Assembly (NCBI GenBank): GCA_026014665.1
Contig: JAOZHX010000004.1
Location: forward strand, 1 to 64,000
DNA length: 64,000 nucleotides
Source of the DNA: Candidatus Bathyarchaeota archaeon
GTDB taxonomy: Archaea; Thermoproteota; Bathyarchaeia; Bathyarchaeales; Bathycorpusculaceae
Direction of reading: 5' to 3'
Shown: positions 1-9,025 of the stretch, piece by piece
Position numbering within the stretch: position 1 is the stretch's first letter
How the letters are laid out: every line of letters begins with the position of its first letter
The notes under the pieces: model-generated
Databases searched by the model: none
Seen by the model: the letters and a program-made list of their open reading frames with translations, nothing else
Told to the model about the DNA's origin: nothing
Made by a program: the position numbers and the translations under genes

Positions 1-195
1 TGAAGGGTTGAATGCGTTGCCATATTGCCTCTTTGGTGTGGGCGGATAGGTGTTTGCCTTTGTCGTCAACTATGAAGGAAAGAATTAGTGGAATTGGAGG
101 AAGCTGAGGAAAGAAAAGGTCAAATAATTAAACTTCACATAGGTGTTACTGTCGAAATCATGGCAGACAACCAAACACTATTTGGTGCACATGCT

Positions 196-966
196 TTATA
201 AATTTATTGGGAGCAGGAACATGACTATGAAGAGGAAGACGTTGGTTATTCCATGAGCAATCGTGGCGCCGACGATGCTTCCAGTTTTCAATGCAGCTAT
301 GGCGAAGAAAAGACCGATCAAGAAGACGAATACGACGTCCAGTATGTTGAGCCAGCCTATGTGGAGGGCTGCAAAGACCGCTGTTACGCCGACTATTCCT
401 GTTTTTTGGCCTAAGATGTTGACTGCGTTTTTTTGAAGGACTCCTCGGAAAACGAGTTCTTCGACAAAACCGGTTGATATGATGAGTGCTAATGATAATA
501 GAGTGTATCCTGCCATGGAGAGCCCAAGAGCTAGGGGTTTTGGCTTGAGGATAAAGTATTCAACTGCGCCGAACACTATGCCTGTGGAGGCTATGCATAC
601 TTGTGTCACGGGTTTTCTTAGGGTAAGCCCGACATCCTTCATGGTCAACCCTTGTATCCTCATCATTATTATTGCTGCTCCAAGGACAGGTATGCCTGCC
701 ACCACGTACCAGGTGTACTGTGGGAAATAGGATAGGGGGAGTGAGAGGCTAAGTATGCGGATTAGCGGTGCCAGGGAGAGGCTCTGCAGCATGCCTGAGG
801 CAGGTTTTTTTCCGTACCAGACAGCTGCCAAGGTTAGCAGTGAGACGAGGATTGTGGAGTGTAGGAAGAGGCCGTATGAGGGGTCAACGAAAGAGGTTAC
901 TACTTCAGCGGCGACTATGAAGGATAGGTAGAACAGGAAGAGTTGGAGTTCTCGCGTTGCCTTCAT
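196..966 (-). CDS. CPBP-family intramembrane metalloprotease (CAAX protease-like)
   Basis: A multi-pass membrane protein of about 256 residues with the CPBP/Rce1-type motifs: EELVFRG near residue 168, FAALHIG about 30 residues later, and HGITN close to the C-terminus. In this family the Glu-Glu pair and the His residues form the metal site inside the membrane. At least six hydrophobic segments are visible. I chose the ATG at 966 because it overlaps the stop of the upstream DUF1616 gene as ATGA; an in-frame ATG at 990 would add eight residues. Substrate unknown. Archaeal members often sit next to envelope or glycosylation genes, which fits the neighbours here, but the role is inference. Confidence 0.85.
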   Translation of the reverse strand: MKATRELQLFLFYLSFIVAAEVVTSFVDPSYGLFLHSTILVSLLTLAAVWYGKKPASGMLQSLSLAPLIRILSLSLPLSYFPQYTWYVVAGIPVLGAAIIMMRIQGLTMKDVGLTLRKPVTQVCIASTGIVFGAVEYFILKPKPLALGLSMAGYTLLSLALIISTGFVEELVFRGVLQKNAVNILGQKTGIVGVTAVFAALHIGWLNILDVVFVFLIGLFFAIAALKTGSIVGATIAHGITNVFLFIVMFLLPINL

Positions 967-1781
967 TGTGGCGGTTTCACGGTTACCCATAGTTGGAGGT
1001 TGCGGTAGGGCTCGATTGAGGCGTCTTTGTAGAGGTTGAATTCAAGTTTCATTCTCTCGCCAATTTTGTCTGGCGTGAAGGTGTAGTTTTGGGTCCAATT
1101 TGCTTGGTGGCTTAGTTGTATGCCGTTTATGGTTTCCAGGGTTTGGTTATCTAGGCTGATTATGACCTTGTAGGTGACGTTTTGGTACTCGTGGTTTGTG
1201 ATGCCTATTGTTACTGTACCGTTTTCTCCCAGCGTCATGTTCGTCGGGTAATCAGCGAGTTTGCCGTTTGAGCCGAGCAGGTAGAACTCGGTGAACTGCT
1301 CGCCTATTTTGGGTGAAGAAGCAAGGTAGCCTGTAAAGCTGGCAACTGCAACTATGCCGATTAAGAAGCCTACGAGGAATATTTTATCTGCTTTTGGCAT
1401 GGCAGTCCATTTTGGCAGTTTTACAGGTATGGTTGGCGTGAATTTTTGCTCTGGGGGTAGCTTGCTTCTTCTGTACAGTGACATAGCAGACATCAGGAGA
1501 ATGAACGTGAATAGTGATGCTATAACGGGGATAAGCCGTATTCCCCAGGGAGTGTAGTTGAGAGCCAAAGCGATTAATGGGACGATTGCTAGACTTAAAC
1601 CGATGCTTAAGGCGATTCTTTCTATTCCATCCAGATCTTTGGCTCCGGGGAAGAGGGCGCAGATGAGGGTGTAGCCTGGGAAGAAGAGGACGAAGGGAAC
1701 GCCCAGCATGGTTCTAAGCGGGGAGTCTGGAATAAAAGCCACTGCTAACAGGAGCAAAGCTGAGAGGATGTTTACGATCAA
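963..1781 (-). CDS. DUF1616 family membrane protein
   Basis: A protein of 272 residues. Four hydrophobic segments occupy roughly residues 1-105, including the typical start with LGVPFVLFFPGYTL, then a basic linker, another transmembrane helix near 135-155 and an extracellular-looking beta-rich C-terminal domain of about 110 residues (NMTLGENGTVTIGITNHEY region) with several possible N-glycosylation sites. This layout matches the archaeal DUF1616 family, whose function is not established; members are often found beside glycosyltransferases, as here. The stop overlaps the start of the CPBP gene by four bases, so the two are translationally coupled. Confidence 0.8.
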   Translation of the reverse strand: MIVNILSALLLLAVAFIPDSPLRTMLGVPFVLFFPGYTLICALFPGAKDLDGIERIALSIGLSLAIVPLIALALNYTPWGIRLIPVIASLFTFILLMSAMSLYRRSKLPPEQKFTPTIPVKLPKWTAMPKADKIFLVGFLIGIVAVASFTGYLASSPKIGEQFTEFYLLGSNGKLADYPTNMTLGENGTVTIGITNHEYQNVTYKVIISLDNQTLETINGIQLSHQANWTQNYTFTPDKIGERMKLEFNLYKDASIEPYRNLQLWVTVKPPQ

Positions 1782-1791
1782 GATGTCCTTT

Positions 1792-2732
1792 TCATAGGTG
1801 ATTTCCGTGCTTTAGTCTCCTTTTTGACGTTTCAAAGCGTTGGATTATGCGTTTTTCTGTCCTTTTTACGAGGAGAACCATGGTTGCTACTGCCGAAGCT
1901 TGGGAAGCGAAGAGTAACAGCATCACGCCCATTAGTGCCCATCCGCTGTGCCATATGCCGAATGCTAGTTGACGGTAGAGTACCCATGAGAGCAAGCGAC
2001 TGCGGGGATTATAGCGGACATGGATACTGCTGAGAAGAGCAGGACGGGGTTGTATTTTCTTGCTAGGGCAACAACCGCTGATAATATTTCGAAGCCGTTT
2101 TTCCATGAGAGTTTTGCTTTTCCCAGTCTGCGTCTGTAGCCGATTGGGACTTCGGTTACTTCGTAGTCGACTGATGTTTGGGCTGCGATTTCTACTTCGG
2201 TTGCAAAGTTACGTGACCCGAGTTCAAGGTTGCGTGCCACGTCGGTCCTGAGCAGGTACATTCCTGAGCAGAGGTCTGAGAGGTGTGTACTCATCAGCAG
2301 GTTGAATGATTTGGTGATTATCCAGTTGCCAAGCCTGTGGATTAGGCTGATGTTTTTTCGGTCTCTAACGCCGATGACTTGGGCGTAGTTGGCGCAGTGG
2401 TTTAACAGGCGCTGGATGTCTTTGGCTTGGTAAGTGTAATCGCCATCAAGGACTAGTAGGTAGGGTGTTGTGACGTTTTCGATTGCTGTTTTTACTGCAC
2501 CTGTTTTGCCTTTGCCGTGTTGCTGGATTAGGGTTACGCCTTTTTTTGTTTCGAGAATCTGGAGGGTTTTGTCTGCTGAGTAGCCGTCGACGACGAGGAT
2601 GTTGCTGTAGCCTTCTTGGATTAACTCATCTATGACCAAGCTGATTGCTGCTTCTTCGTTTTTGACTGGGATGACTATTGTTACTTGGTCTTTGGCTATG
2701 GTAGTGGGTTTCTGCATCTTTAGGTATCGCAT
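1792..2732 (-). pseudogene. Family 2 glycosyltransferase (dolichyl-phosphate sugar synthase-like), split by a frameshift
   Basis: The N-terminal 240 or so residues form a GT-A fold: a VIPVKNEEAAIS start, VVDGYSADKT, and LVLDGDYT as the metal-binding DXD-like site, as in polyprenyl-phosphate hexose synthases. The frame runs to SAIIPAVA and then meets a stop at 1965. The missing C-terminus (LLSWVLYRQLAFGIWHSGW and a second hydrophobic helix, then a basic tail) is intact in the next frame down to 1792. One extra T near 1994 would restore a protein of about 313 residues with two C-terminal membrane helices. This may be a sequencing deletion at a short T run or a recent mutation. The product would glycosylate a lipid carrier at the membrane. 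Confidence 0.75.
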
Positions 2733-2936
2733 CGGGTTTTAAGATGGTTTTAGGATGGGCTGATGGTTTTCTTTTAGTATGGTGGACATTGGTGTGCTTT
2801 AGCGCGTGGTTTTGTGGGGTTTCATCACGTAGGAGTTAAGGAGTACAAAGAGGAGTATCTGCCGTTCAACCCTGTCACACCTTTGCCGAGTGGCTGGAAT
2901 TAGCTGCATTGGGGGACGGCTTGCTTGATTTTATGT

Positions 2937-3413
2937 TCATGGTTTGTTGCTTTGTTTGAAGATTGGAAGGTTGTTGATATCGATAACCGTTAAGTATCGT
3001 ATGAAGCCAATGTCGTTGGCCCAGCTTGCTGCCGTTTTGTTTCCCCATTCTTTGGCGATTTTGCTTATTCTTTGCGCCAGTGGATGCCCAAAAGTCTGCA
3101 TGGTGTAGGCTAACTCGCCGATTAACCCTCGCATTCCACCTATTGCTTGAAGTAGTTTTTGGGTGAACCCGACGAGGATTTTGAGGAGCAGGTTGCTGCG
3201 TATTTTATCAACGGTTTGGATAACCGCATCGATAAATCGTCGTTTTTCAAGGGTAAGGATGCGGAACCAAGCGTTGTTTATCCGCATTGATTTTTGTTTT
3301 AGGGTTAGGAGGAAGTAGCGGCCGCCCATTCGTAGAGTGTCTGTTATCTCTTTGATGTTTGTTATTTGAGGGTGGATTTTGCAACACAGGAGCTGTTTGA
3401 GTTTGGTTTCCAT
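2937..3413 (-). CDS. Uncharacterised protein, 158 residues
   Basis: Not recognised. A basic, mostly helical protein (METKLKQLLCCKIHPQ start) with no membrane segment or clear motif. The ATG at 3413 was chosen because it follows the stop of the upstream zinc-ribbon gene by one base; an in-frame ATG at 3485 would overlap that gene by 71 bases. The pair probably forms a two-gene unit. The 200-base gap after it, down to the glycosyltransferase, holds no gene that I can support. Confidence 0.5.
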   Translation of the reverse strand: METKLKQLLCCKIHPQITNIKEITDTLRMGGRYFLLTLKQKSMRINNAWFRILTLEKRRFIDAVIQTVDKIRSNLLLKILVGFTQKLLQAIGGMRGLIGELAYTMQTFGHPLAQRISKIAKEWGNKTAASWANDIGFIRYLTVIDINNLPIFKQSNKP

Positions 3414-3414
3414 G

Positions 3415-3726
3415 TTATTGCCTCTTTTGGACTTGAGTTGCCTGAAGTGGCAGGTGTTCTTTTGGTTTTTCGCTTGCTGATTCATTATTCAACTGTTCGA
3501 CGATGTCTATGCAGATATTGATGCATTCTTCGCACAGGGTGAAGCCGTATCTGAAAAGGTATGTTTGTTTGGTAACTTTGCATATGTCACATTGAGTTGT
3601 TTTCGTTCCTAACAGAAGTGCAGGGGATGCTTTGTTGGCTTTGGGAGTGTATTGAAGTTTGTTTAATGATTGGGTTTGATGCTGTTTTTTGGTTTGGTTC
3701 AAACATGGACACCCTTTGGCAGACAA
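3415..3726 (-). CDS. Small zinc-ribbon protein
   Basis: A protein of 103 residues with a four-cysteine metal site in its middle: CDICKVTKQTYLFRYGFTLC followed by EEC, giving C-x2-C and C-x2-C pairs separated by about 13 residues. The zinc ribbon is followed by a hydrophilic tail rich in Glu, Lys and Gln. The start is uncertain; the first 35 residues are low complexity and a later start is possible. It resembles the zinc-finger part of ClpX-type or other small archaeal adaptor proteins in spacing only, so no function is assigned. Confidence 0.5.
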   Translation of the reverse strand: MSAKGCPCLNQTKKQHQTQSLNKLQYTPKANKASPALLLGTKTTQCDICKVTKQTYLFRYGFTLCEECINICIDIVEQLNNESASEKPKEHLPLQATQVQKRQ

Positions 3727-3814
3727 GCGGTGGCTATTTGTCTTACTTTAGACACTGTGGAACTATATATAATTTATCACGAAACAATGCTAAGAAAACA
3801 GAACCATTATCTCG

Positions 3815-4045
3815 TTAGACTACGGCTAATAAAGTAATAACCGACAGAAGAGCTGCAAATCGCAAATTAAACAGTAGCCTAGCTGAATCGTCACAGAATT
3901 CCCCAACTGAAAGAAGAAGCCAAGAGGCAAATAATAAAATTGGAATAAACAGGATGTTTGTAGCCATTAGAGCGCAAAAACACGCAGTCAAGCATGCAAA
4001 AGATACGTACATGGTTGCTTTCTCAAATTTTGATTTTGGCTTCAA
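3815..4045 (-). CDS. Small membrane protein, 76 residues
   Basis: Two to three hydrophobic helices (around residues 12-45 and 57-76) with a basic N-terminus (MKPKSKFEKAT), which predicts an N-in orientation. No family recognised. It stands alone between the zinc-ribbon gene and the divergent hypE, with an A/T-rich upstream region (4046-4186) shared with hypE. Being short and without recognised relatives, it may not be a real gene, though the hydrophobic pattern argues that it is. Confidence 0.4.
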   Translation of the reverse strand: MKPKSKFEKATMYVSFACLTACFCALMATNILFIPILLFASWLLLSVGEFCDDSARLLFNLRFAALLSVITLLAVV

Positions 4046-4186
4046 AGATCAACACCAATGGATATGTTTGAGGATAATTCAAATCGGCATTTAATCTTTA
4101 AGTAGATTTTAGAATAGAATAATGAATTTGCGTACGATTGGTTTATTTTTCACCTCTCAGTACCAAAGTAGCAAGGAAAAAGATCA

Positions 4187-5251
4187 ATGTCTAGAGAAAC
4201 AGAAAAAATTACGATGTTGCATGGGGCTGGCGGCACAGTCATGCATGACCTAGTCAAAAATTATGTCGTCAAATACTTCGGCGGCATAGGCAACGCAGAA
4301 GTCCCCTTGGAAGCCATGGATGACGCAGCGGTCGTCGGCGACGTGGTCTTGAAAAGCGATTCTCATGCGGTTAAACCCATATTTTTCCCAGGTGGCGACA
4401 TAGGTCGCATCGCCATCTCGGGCACCGTAAACGACATCTCTTGCTTAGGCGCCCAGCCTTATGCTTTGGCTTGTGGGTTGGTTCTTGAGGAAGGCTTGCC
4501 TATTTCTGATTTAGAGCGGATTCTTGTCAGTATGCGCCAAACCTGCATTGAAGCGGACGTGGGTATCGTTACAGGTGATACTAAAGTGGTGGAGAGGGGG
4601 AGTTTAGGTGGTTGCATCATGAACGTTTCAGGCATTGGCAGGCGAACTCCAGCTTTAGATAGTAACTTGCAAGTTGTAAGAAAATATCGAAGTCTCCCTA
4701 CCCGATGGCTTCTTGACTCAAACTTGGTGGCAGGCGATAAAATCATTCTTCTCGGCACCATCGCTGACCACGGTTTGGCAGTCCTTAGCGCCCAGCAGGG
4801 TTTAACGTTTGGAAGTCATATTCTATCAGATGTGAAACCGCTAAACCGCATGATTCAACGCTTCTTGGGCGAAGTAGGCGGAACCGTTGCCATCAAGGAC
4901 CCGACAAGAGGTGGCGTTGCTGATGCCTTAAACGAGTGGGCTGAAAAATCAAGAGTCGGCATCTTAATCCAAGAGGACAGGGTGCCAATCCGCCAGGATG
5001 TGCAGACCGCTTGCGAAATGCTCGGGTTAGACCCGCTGGAAGTGGGAAACGAAGGGAAAGTCCTAATCGGCGTGGTTCCCGAGATGGCTGAGCAAGCCTT
5101 AGCGTTCCTAAAACAAACCCCCGAGGGCAAGGATGCGCAAATAATCGGCGAAGCAACAGCCCAGTTCAAAGGCGTAGCCATGCAGACTTTGGTGGGCGGC
5201 AAAAGAATAATCGCGCGACCAGTAGGCGACCCAGTACCAAGAATCTGCTAA
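4187..5251 (+). CDS. hypE: Carbamoyl dehydratase HypE (hydrogenase maturation)
   Basis: HypE dehydrates the thiocarbamate on its own C-terminal cysteine to a thiocyanate, the source of the CN ligands of NiFe hydrogenases. The protein has the PurM-like ATP-binding fold (MLHGAGGTVMHDL start, AMDDAAVVGDVVLKSD, GDIGRIAISGTVND), the DPTRGGV motif, and ends with the diagnostic PRIC tail whose cysteine is the reaction site. Length (354 residues) is normal. The other hyp genes lie on the opposite strand and converge on it: hypE and hypD stop codons overlap by four bases. hypA and hypB are not in the window. Confidence 0.97.
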   Translation: MSRETEKITMLHGAGGTVMHDLVKNYVVKYFGGIGNAEVPLEAMDDAAVVGDVVLKSDSHAVKPIFFPGGDIGRIAISGTVNDISCLGAQPYALACGLVLEEGLPISDLERILVSMRQTCIEADVGIVTGDTKVVERGSLGGCIMNVSGIGRRTPALDSNLQVVRKYRSLPTRWLLDSNLVAGDKIILLGTIADHGLAVLSAQQGLTFGSHILSDVKPLNRMIQRFLGEVGGTVAIKDPTRGGVADALNEWAEKSRVGILIQEDRVPIRQDVQTACEMLGLDPLEVGNEGKVLIGVVPEMAEQALAFLKQTPEGKDAQIIGEATAQFKGVAMQTLVGGKRIIARPVGDPVPRIC

Positions 5252-6348
5252 CCCTGCACAGCTACGTTTTTTGCCCATACTCGGCAGGTGCCTTCGCTGC
5301 TGACCATGCAGGCACCAACTGGCTTTGCAGGCGTGCAGGCTTTCATAAACATCGGGCATTCTTTAGGCTTGATTTTCCCAATAATGACCAAGTGGCATTC
5401 GCAGCCCAGCAAGATATCTTTGCCCTGCTTAACCCTCATGCCAAATTTTTGGCGTGCATCATAATCGGAAAGAGATTCGCGCAGTTGCAGTGCTGAGTCT
5501 GGGATCCTGCCGATTCCCCGCCAGTTGCCAGCCGTCACGGTGAAGGCTTTGTTCATCATTTCGAGTGCTTTGGGGTTGCCTTCAGGCTTAACTACTCGTG
5601 GATACTCATTTTCCAGCAGAGCCGTGCCTTCGCTGACCTGTTTAACAATCATGTATACCGCCATCAAAACGTCAATGGGTTCAAACCCAGCCACGACCGT
5701 AGGCATTCGATAAATACGGGGGAACAATTCGTAAGGCTTAAGGCCGATTATTGCACTCACGTGTCCTGGCGCTATGAAGCCGTCAATCTCCAAGTCGCCA
5801 ACACCCAGCAGCAGCTCCATTGCCGGCGGAATCAGGCGGTGAGAAGTTAGGAAGCTGAAGTTTTTAGGTGGGTTACCGAGCGCTTCGACAGCGGTTGAGG
5901 GCGCGGTTGTTTCGAACCCGACTGCGGAGAAAACAAACTCTTTGTCAGGCTCCTGTTTAGCAATTTGGAGGGCGTCTGAGACTGCATAGACGATTCGCAC
6001 GTCAGCGCCAGCCGCTTTGGCATCCAAAAGCGACCCCTCACTGCCGGGCACACGTAAAACATCCCCAAAACACGTAACCACAACACCTTTCCTCGCAAGC
6101 TGCACTGCCTCATCTATTTCTGCTGCGGGCACGATGCACACCGGACAGCCTGGTCCAGCTATGACCTCAACGTTCTCGGGCAAGAGGCTTCGCAGTCCAA
6201 AATGGGTTATCGTCCACTCGTGGGTTCCGCAGACATGGCAGATTTTGACTTTGCCCTTCTTTGGCGCTAACGCCTTAATTTTTTGGGCAATGTTCTGTGC
6301 AAGTTGTGGGTTTCTAAACTTTAAGCTATCAGCCGCGAAACTGCTCAA
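5248..6348 (-). CDS. hypD: Hydrogenase maturation protein HypD (Fe-S scaffold)
   Basis: HypD, with HypC, is the scaffold on which the Fe(CN)2CO unit is built. Visible motifs are CGTHEWTI near the N-terminus, GPGCPVC, GFETTAPSTA, APGHVSAIIG, and the C-terminal cysteine-rich segment (CECHLV, CPMFMKACTP, MVSSEGTCRVW) that binds a 4Fe-4S cluster. I chose the TTG at 6348, five bases after the hypC stop, because it gives an N-terminus of normal length; an in-frame ATG at 6384 would overlap hypC by 31 bases. It is co-transcribed with hypF and hypC. Confidence 0.95.
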   Translation of the reverse strand: MSSFAADSLKFRNPQLAQNIAQKIKALAPKKGKVKICHVCGTHEWTITHFGLRSLLPENVEVIAGPGCPVCIVPAAEIDEAVQLARKGVVVTCFGDVLRVPGSEGSLLDAKAAGADVRIVYAVSDALQIAKQEPDKEFVFSAVGFETTAPSTAVEALGNPPKNFSFLTSHRLIPPAMELLLGVGDLEIDGFIAPGHVSAIIGLKPYELFPRIYRMPTVVAGFEPIDVLMAVYMIVKQVSEGTALLENEYPRVVKPEGNPKALEMMNKAFTVTAGNWRGIGRIPDSALQLRESLSDYDARQKFGMRVKQGKDILLGCECHLVIIGKIKPKECPMFMKACTPAKPVGACMVSSEGTCRVWAKNVAVQG

Positions 6349-6353
6349 CTGCG

Positions 6354-6575
6354 CTACTCTCCAGCGGCTAAAATGTCGTTCCATAAGCTCAAGGTTTCCA
6401 GCGCTTCCTTCTCTTCAAGGGTCTGAATCGCGTAGCCAGCGTGAACCAGCACGTAATCCCCCACTTTAGCATCGACAAGAGACACATTAACCTCTCGCAG
6501 GACGCCTTGTCCAAAGTCCACATTGGCTTTATCGCCGGAAAGGCTCATGATTTTCGCGGGAATTGCAAGACACAT
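6354..6575 (-). CDS. hypC: Hydrogenase maturation chaperone HypC
   Basis: A protein of 73 residues beginning MCLAIPAKI; the cysteine at position 2, exposed after Met removal, binds the Fe(CN)2CO precursor and contacts HypD and the hydrogenase large subunit. The family pattern of a beta-barrel with VGDYVLVHAGYAIQ in the middle and an acidic helical C-terminus is complete. It lies 49 bases after hypF and just before hypD. Its presence implies at least one NiFe hydrogenase in the genome, not encoded in this window. Confidence 0.96.
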   Translation of the reverse strand: MCLAIPAKIMSLSGDKANVDFGQGVLREVNVSLVDAKVGDYVLVHAGYAIQTLEEKEALETLSLWNDILAAGE

Positions 6576-6624
6576 CAGTATCAGTCTATTAAAGACGCAT
6601 TGGCAGCGATAAAAACAGATTGGT

Positions 6625-8907
6625 CTAAAAGTCGGAAAACCCAGCTACGACAGCCTGACCAAAAGAGACTCCTCCATCGCCAGCCGGGACCGCCTCATGA
6701 ACAAAAAACCGCAAGCCAGTAGCCTCAATATATTTGCGCATAAGGGCGGCGAGGATTTGGTTGCATGCGGCTCCGCCTGTGAAGCCAATGTTTTTGACGC
6801 CTTGCTCTTGGGCTTTCTGCATTGCCAATTCAGCTAAGCCTCTTGCCAAGTAAGCATGGGCGCTGTAAGCCAAGTCTTCAGTTGGAACCTTACCAATGCT
6901 CCCGAAGATGGTTCTTAGAAGGGCTGAAGTCTCCAACGTGTCACTATGCAAGACTGGTTTGAGGTTCAAGGCGTTCTTGCCAGACAGAGCGGTTGATTCA
7001 AGTTTCATGGCTGATTCCCCCTCGTAGGTGCGCTCAAAACAAACGCCTAAAACAGCCGCCACGGCATCTAAAACCCGCCCACAACTCGTAGTGTGCACGG
7101 TGCCCTTGCCATTTTCGAGTTGGTTAAGGATGAGGTTGGCTTCCAACTCTCCATGAGGCAAATGGCTGCTGTTCTGCATTAGCCAGCGCCCAACGTTTAC
7201 ACCTGCTTTCTGGAGCATGCCAGCTGCCAACCGAATAGGGTAACGGCTCGCCAAGTCTCCGCCCAGCAACGGCTGAGCCTCCAAATGAGCAAGACGCAAA
7301 AACTGGGCTGAATCGCTTGTGCAGAAGAGGATTTCGCCGCCCCAAGCTTCGCCATCTGACCCGTAACCATAGCCGTCGCAGGTTACCGCGACAATCTCGT
7401 CTAAGCCATGCTCCACCATCAAAGCTGCCGCGTGTGCATGGTGGTGCTGGACCTGAACAAGCGGCAAACCATCCGCTTCTGCCATTTCCTTCGCCAGCAG
7501 CGACGTAGTGAACTTAGGGTGCAAGTCACAAGCCACCATTTGCGCGTGGCAGTTGGTTAAGCGGTGCAGGTGGGCGGTGGCTTGCTGCATGAAGCTTCGG
7601 GTTTCTACGTTTTCGACATCGCCGATGTGCTGGCTGATAAACGCTTTGTCGTCGAGGAGCACGCAGGAGGTGTTGTTTAGTTCGCCGCCTAAGCCGACGG
7701 TACAGCGCTGGGATTTTTGTTTAAGCCTGATTGGCGCGGGAGCGTAACCTCGGCTTCTCCTCAAAAAAACCTGTCTGTCTCCATGTACTCGCATGACGGA
7801 ATCGTCGCATCGGTGGGCGATTTTGCGGTTGTGAAAAAGGAAGTAATCGACCGTTCCGCCCAAGATTTTCAGTGCTTCCTCATTGTCTTTGACGATGGGC
7901 TGGTTTGGCGGGTTCGCACTGGTCATCACAAACGCAACATCTGGCACGCGGTCAAAGAGCATGTAATGCAGTCCTGTATAGGGGAGCATGACGCCGATGT
8001 TGTGTAAGTTTGGCGCAACCAGCGGCGAGAGGTTGTAGCTGGAACTCTTTTTTAGCAATACGATTGGACGCTGGGGAGAAGTGAGAAGTTGCTGCTCCTT
8101 CAAACCTATTTCGGCAAAACTCTCTGCAGCATCCAAGCCTCGCACCATGATGGCAAACGGTTTCTCGCGCCGGTGCTTCGTTGTCCGAAGACGCAACAGG
8201 GGCTTCTCCTCCGTTGTGGACGAGGCAATGTGGAAGCCGCCGTAGCCTTTAACTGCCAAAATATTGCCCTCATACAACAACCTGCCAGCTTCACGGATTG
8301 GGTCTTTGGCTTGGACGGGTTCGCCGCCGTTTGTTGTCAGGTAGGCTTTGGGTCCGCATGTTGGGCATGCCACGGTTTGCGCGTGAAACCGCCTGTTCGC
8401 TGGGTCCTCATACTCTTTTTGGCAAAAACCACAAAGGGGAAACTCGCTCATGGTCGTGTTTTCACGGTCGTATGGAAGCCGTTCGATGATGGTGAACCGT
8501 GGTCCACAATCCGTGCAGGTGATGAAGAAATATTCAAACCGCGGATCCTTTGGGTCACGCAACTCGCGAAGGCACGGGTCGCAGATGGCGATATCAGGCG
8601 GAATGACTGAGCCTGAAATCTCTGTTTCCTCAGAACTCTTGTAAATAGTAAAGTTTGCATACTGGTTTTCGCCCGAAAGCTCGGCTCGCGTGATGTGGTC
8701 GATTTGGGCTAGCGGTGGCTTCTTCTGGATCAAATCAAGCATGAAACTTTCAACGCTTTTCACATCGCCCTCAAGGAGCACTTCAACTCCAGCATCCCCC
8801 CTGTTACGAACATACCCCGATAAGCCTTTTTGAACGGCGAGACGGTAGATGAAAGGACGGAAACCCACACCTTGAACAATCCCAGTTATACTTAATTTAA
8901 CCCGCAA
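6625..8907 (-). CDS. hypF: Carbamoyltransferase HypF
   Basis: HypF makes carbamoyl-adenylate from carbamoyl phosphate and transfers the carbamoyl group to HypE. Domains in order: acylphosphatase (GIVQGVGFRPFIYRLA), two zinc-finger blocks (CDPCLREL, CTDCGPRFT, CGFCQKEY, CPTCGP), a YrdC-like domain (KHRREKPFAIMV, TSANPPNQPI) and a Kae1-like domain (QHHHAHAAALMVEH, CDGYGYGSDGEAWGGE, GFTGGAACNQIL). I prefer the TTG at 8907, which gives about 760 residues and a standard MRVKLSITG start; a GTG at 8955 would add 16 untypical residues and overlap a possible small upstream ORF. First gene of the hypFCD unit. Confidence 0.95.
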   Translation of the reverse strand: MRVKLSITGIVQGVGFRPFIYRLAVQKGLSGYVRNRGDAGVEVLLEGDVKSVESFMLDLIQKKPPLAQIDHITRAELSGENQYANFTIYKSSEETEISGSVIPPDIAICDPCLRELRDPKDPRFEYFFITCTDCGPRFTIIERLPYDRENTTMSEFPLCGFCQKEYEDPANRRFHAQTVACPTCGPKAYLTTNGGEPVQAKDPIREAGRLLYEGNILAVKGYGGFHIASSTTEEKPLLRLRTTKHRREKPFAIMVRGLDAAESFAEIGLKEQQLLTSPQRPIVLLKKSSSYNLSPLVAPNLHNIGVMLPYTGLHYMLFDRVPDVAFVMTSANPPNQPIVKDNEEALKILGGTVDYFLFHNRKIAHRCDDSVMRVHGDRQVFLRRSRGYAPAPIRLKQKSQRCTVGLGGELNNTSCVLLDDKAFISQHIGDVENVETRSFMQQATAHLHRLTNCHAQMVACDLHPKFTTSLLAKEMAEADGLPLVQVQHHHAHAAALMVEHGLDEIVAVTCDGYGYGSDGEAWGGEILFCTSDSAQFLRLAHLEAQPLLGGDLASRYPIRLAAGMLQKAGVNVGRWLMQNSSHLPHGELEANLILNQLENGKGTVHTTSCGRVLDAVAAVLGVCFERTYEGESAMKLESTALSGKNALNLKPVLHSDTLETSALLRTIFGSIGKVPTEDLAYSAHAYLARGLAELAMQKAQEQGVKNIGFTGGAACNQILAALMRKYIEATGLRFFVHEAVPAGDGGVSFGQAVVAGFSDF

Positions 8908-9025
8908 TTGCAATTTCGCCCTCAAAGTTGTTTGCCCTGCTCTCAGCACCTTCACTGGTTAACTCTTCAGCTTTCCGCTTTAACACTCTTAATTCTTTGC
9001 CGTCGTCGATTTTAGCCGCAAACAC
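8897..9025 (-). CDS. Possible small ORF upstream of hypF (42 residues)
   Basis: Reading from GTG 9025 gives a hydrophilic, protein-like sequence (KIDDGKELRVLKRKAEELTS in the middle) that ends at 8897, overlapping the TTG I prefer for hypF by 11 bases. The open frame extends upstream to about 9060 without an ATG. It matches no family I know. The overlap looks like translational coupling, but it could also be a decayed gene end. Treat as tentative. Confidence 0.3.
   Translation of the reverse strand: MFAAKIDDGKELRVLKRKAEELTSEGAESRANNFEGEIAIAG

Noticed and set aside
2810-2910. A 29-residue + strand frame (GFHHVGVKEYKEEYLPFNPV)
   Set aside because: Readable, but with only a GTG start, no ribosome site and no context; too short to support.
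4459-5359. Long minus-strand frames inside hypE
   Set aside because: They are antisense shadows of a strongly recognised gene, with no motif of their own.
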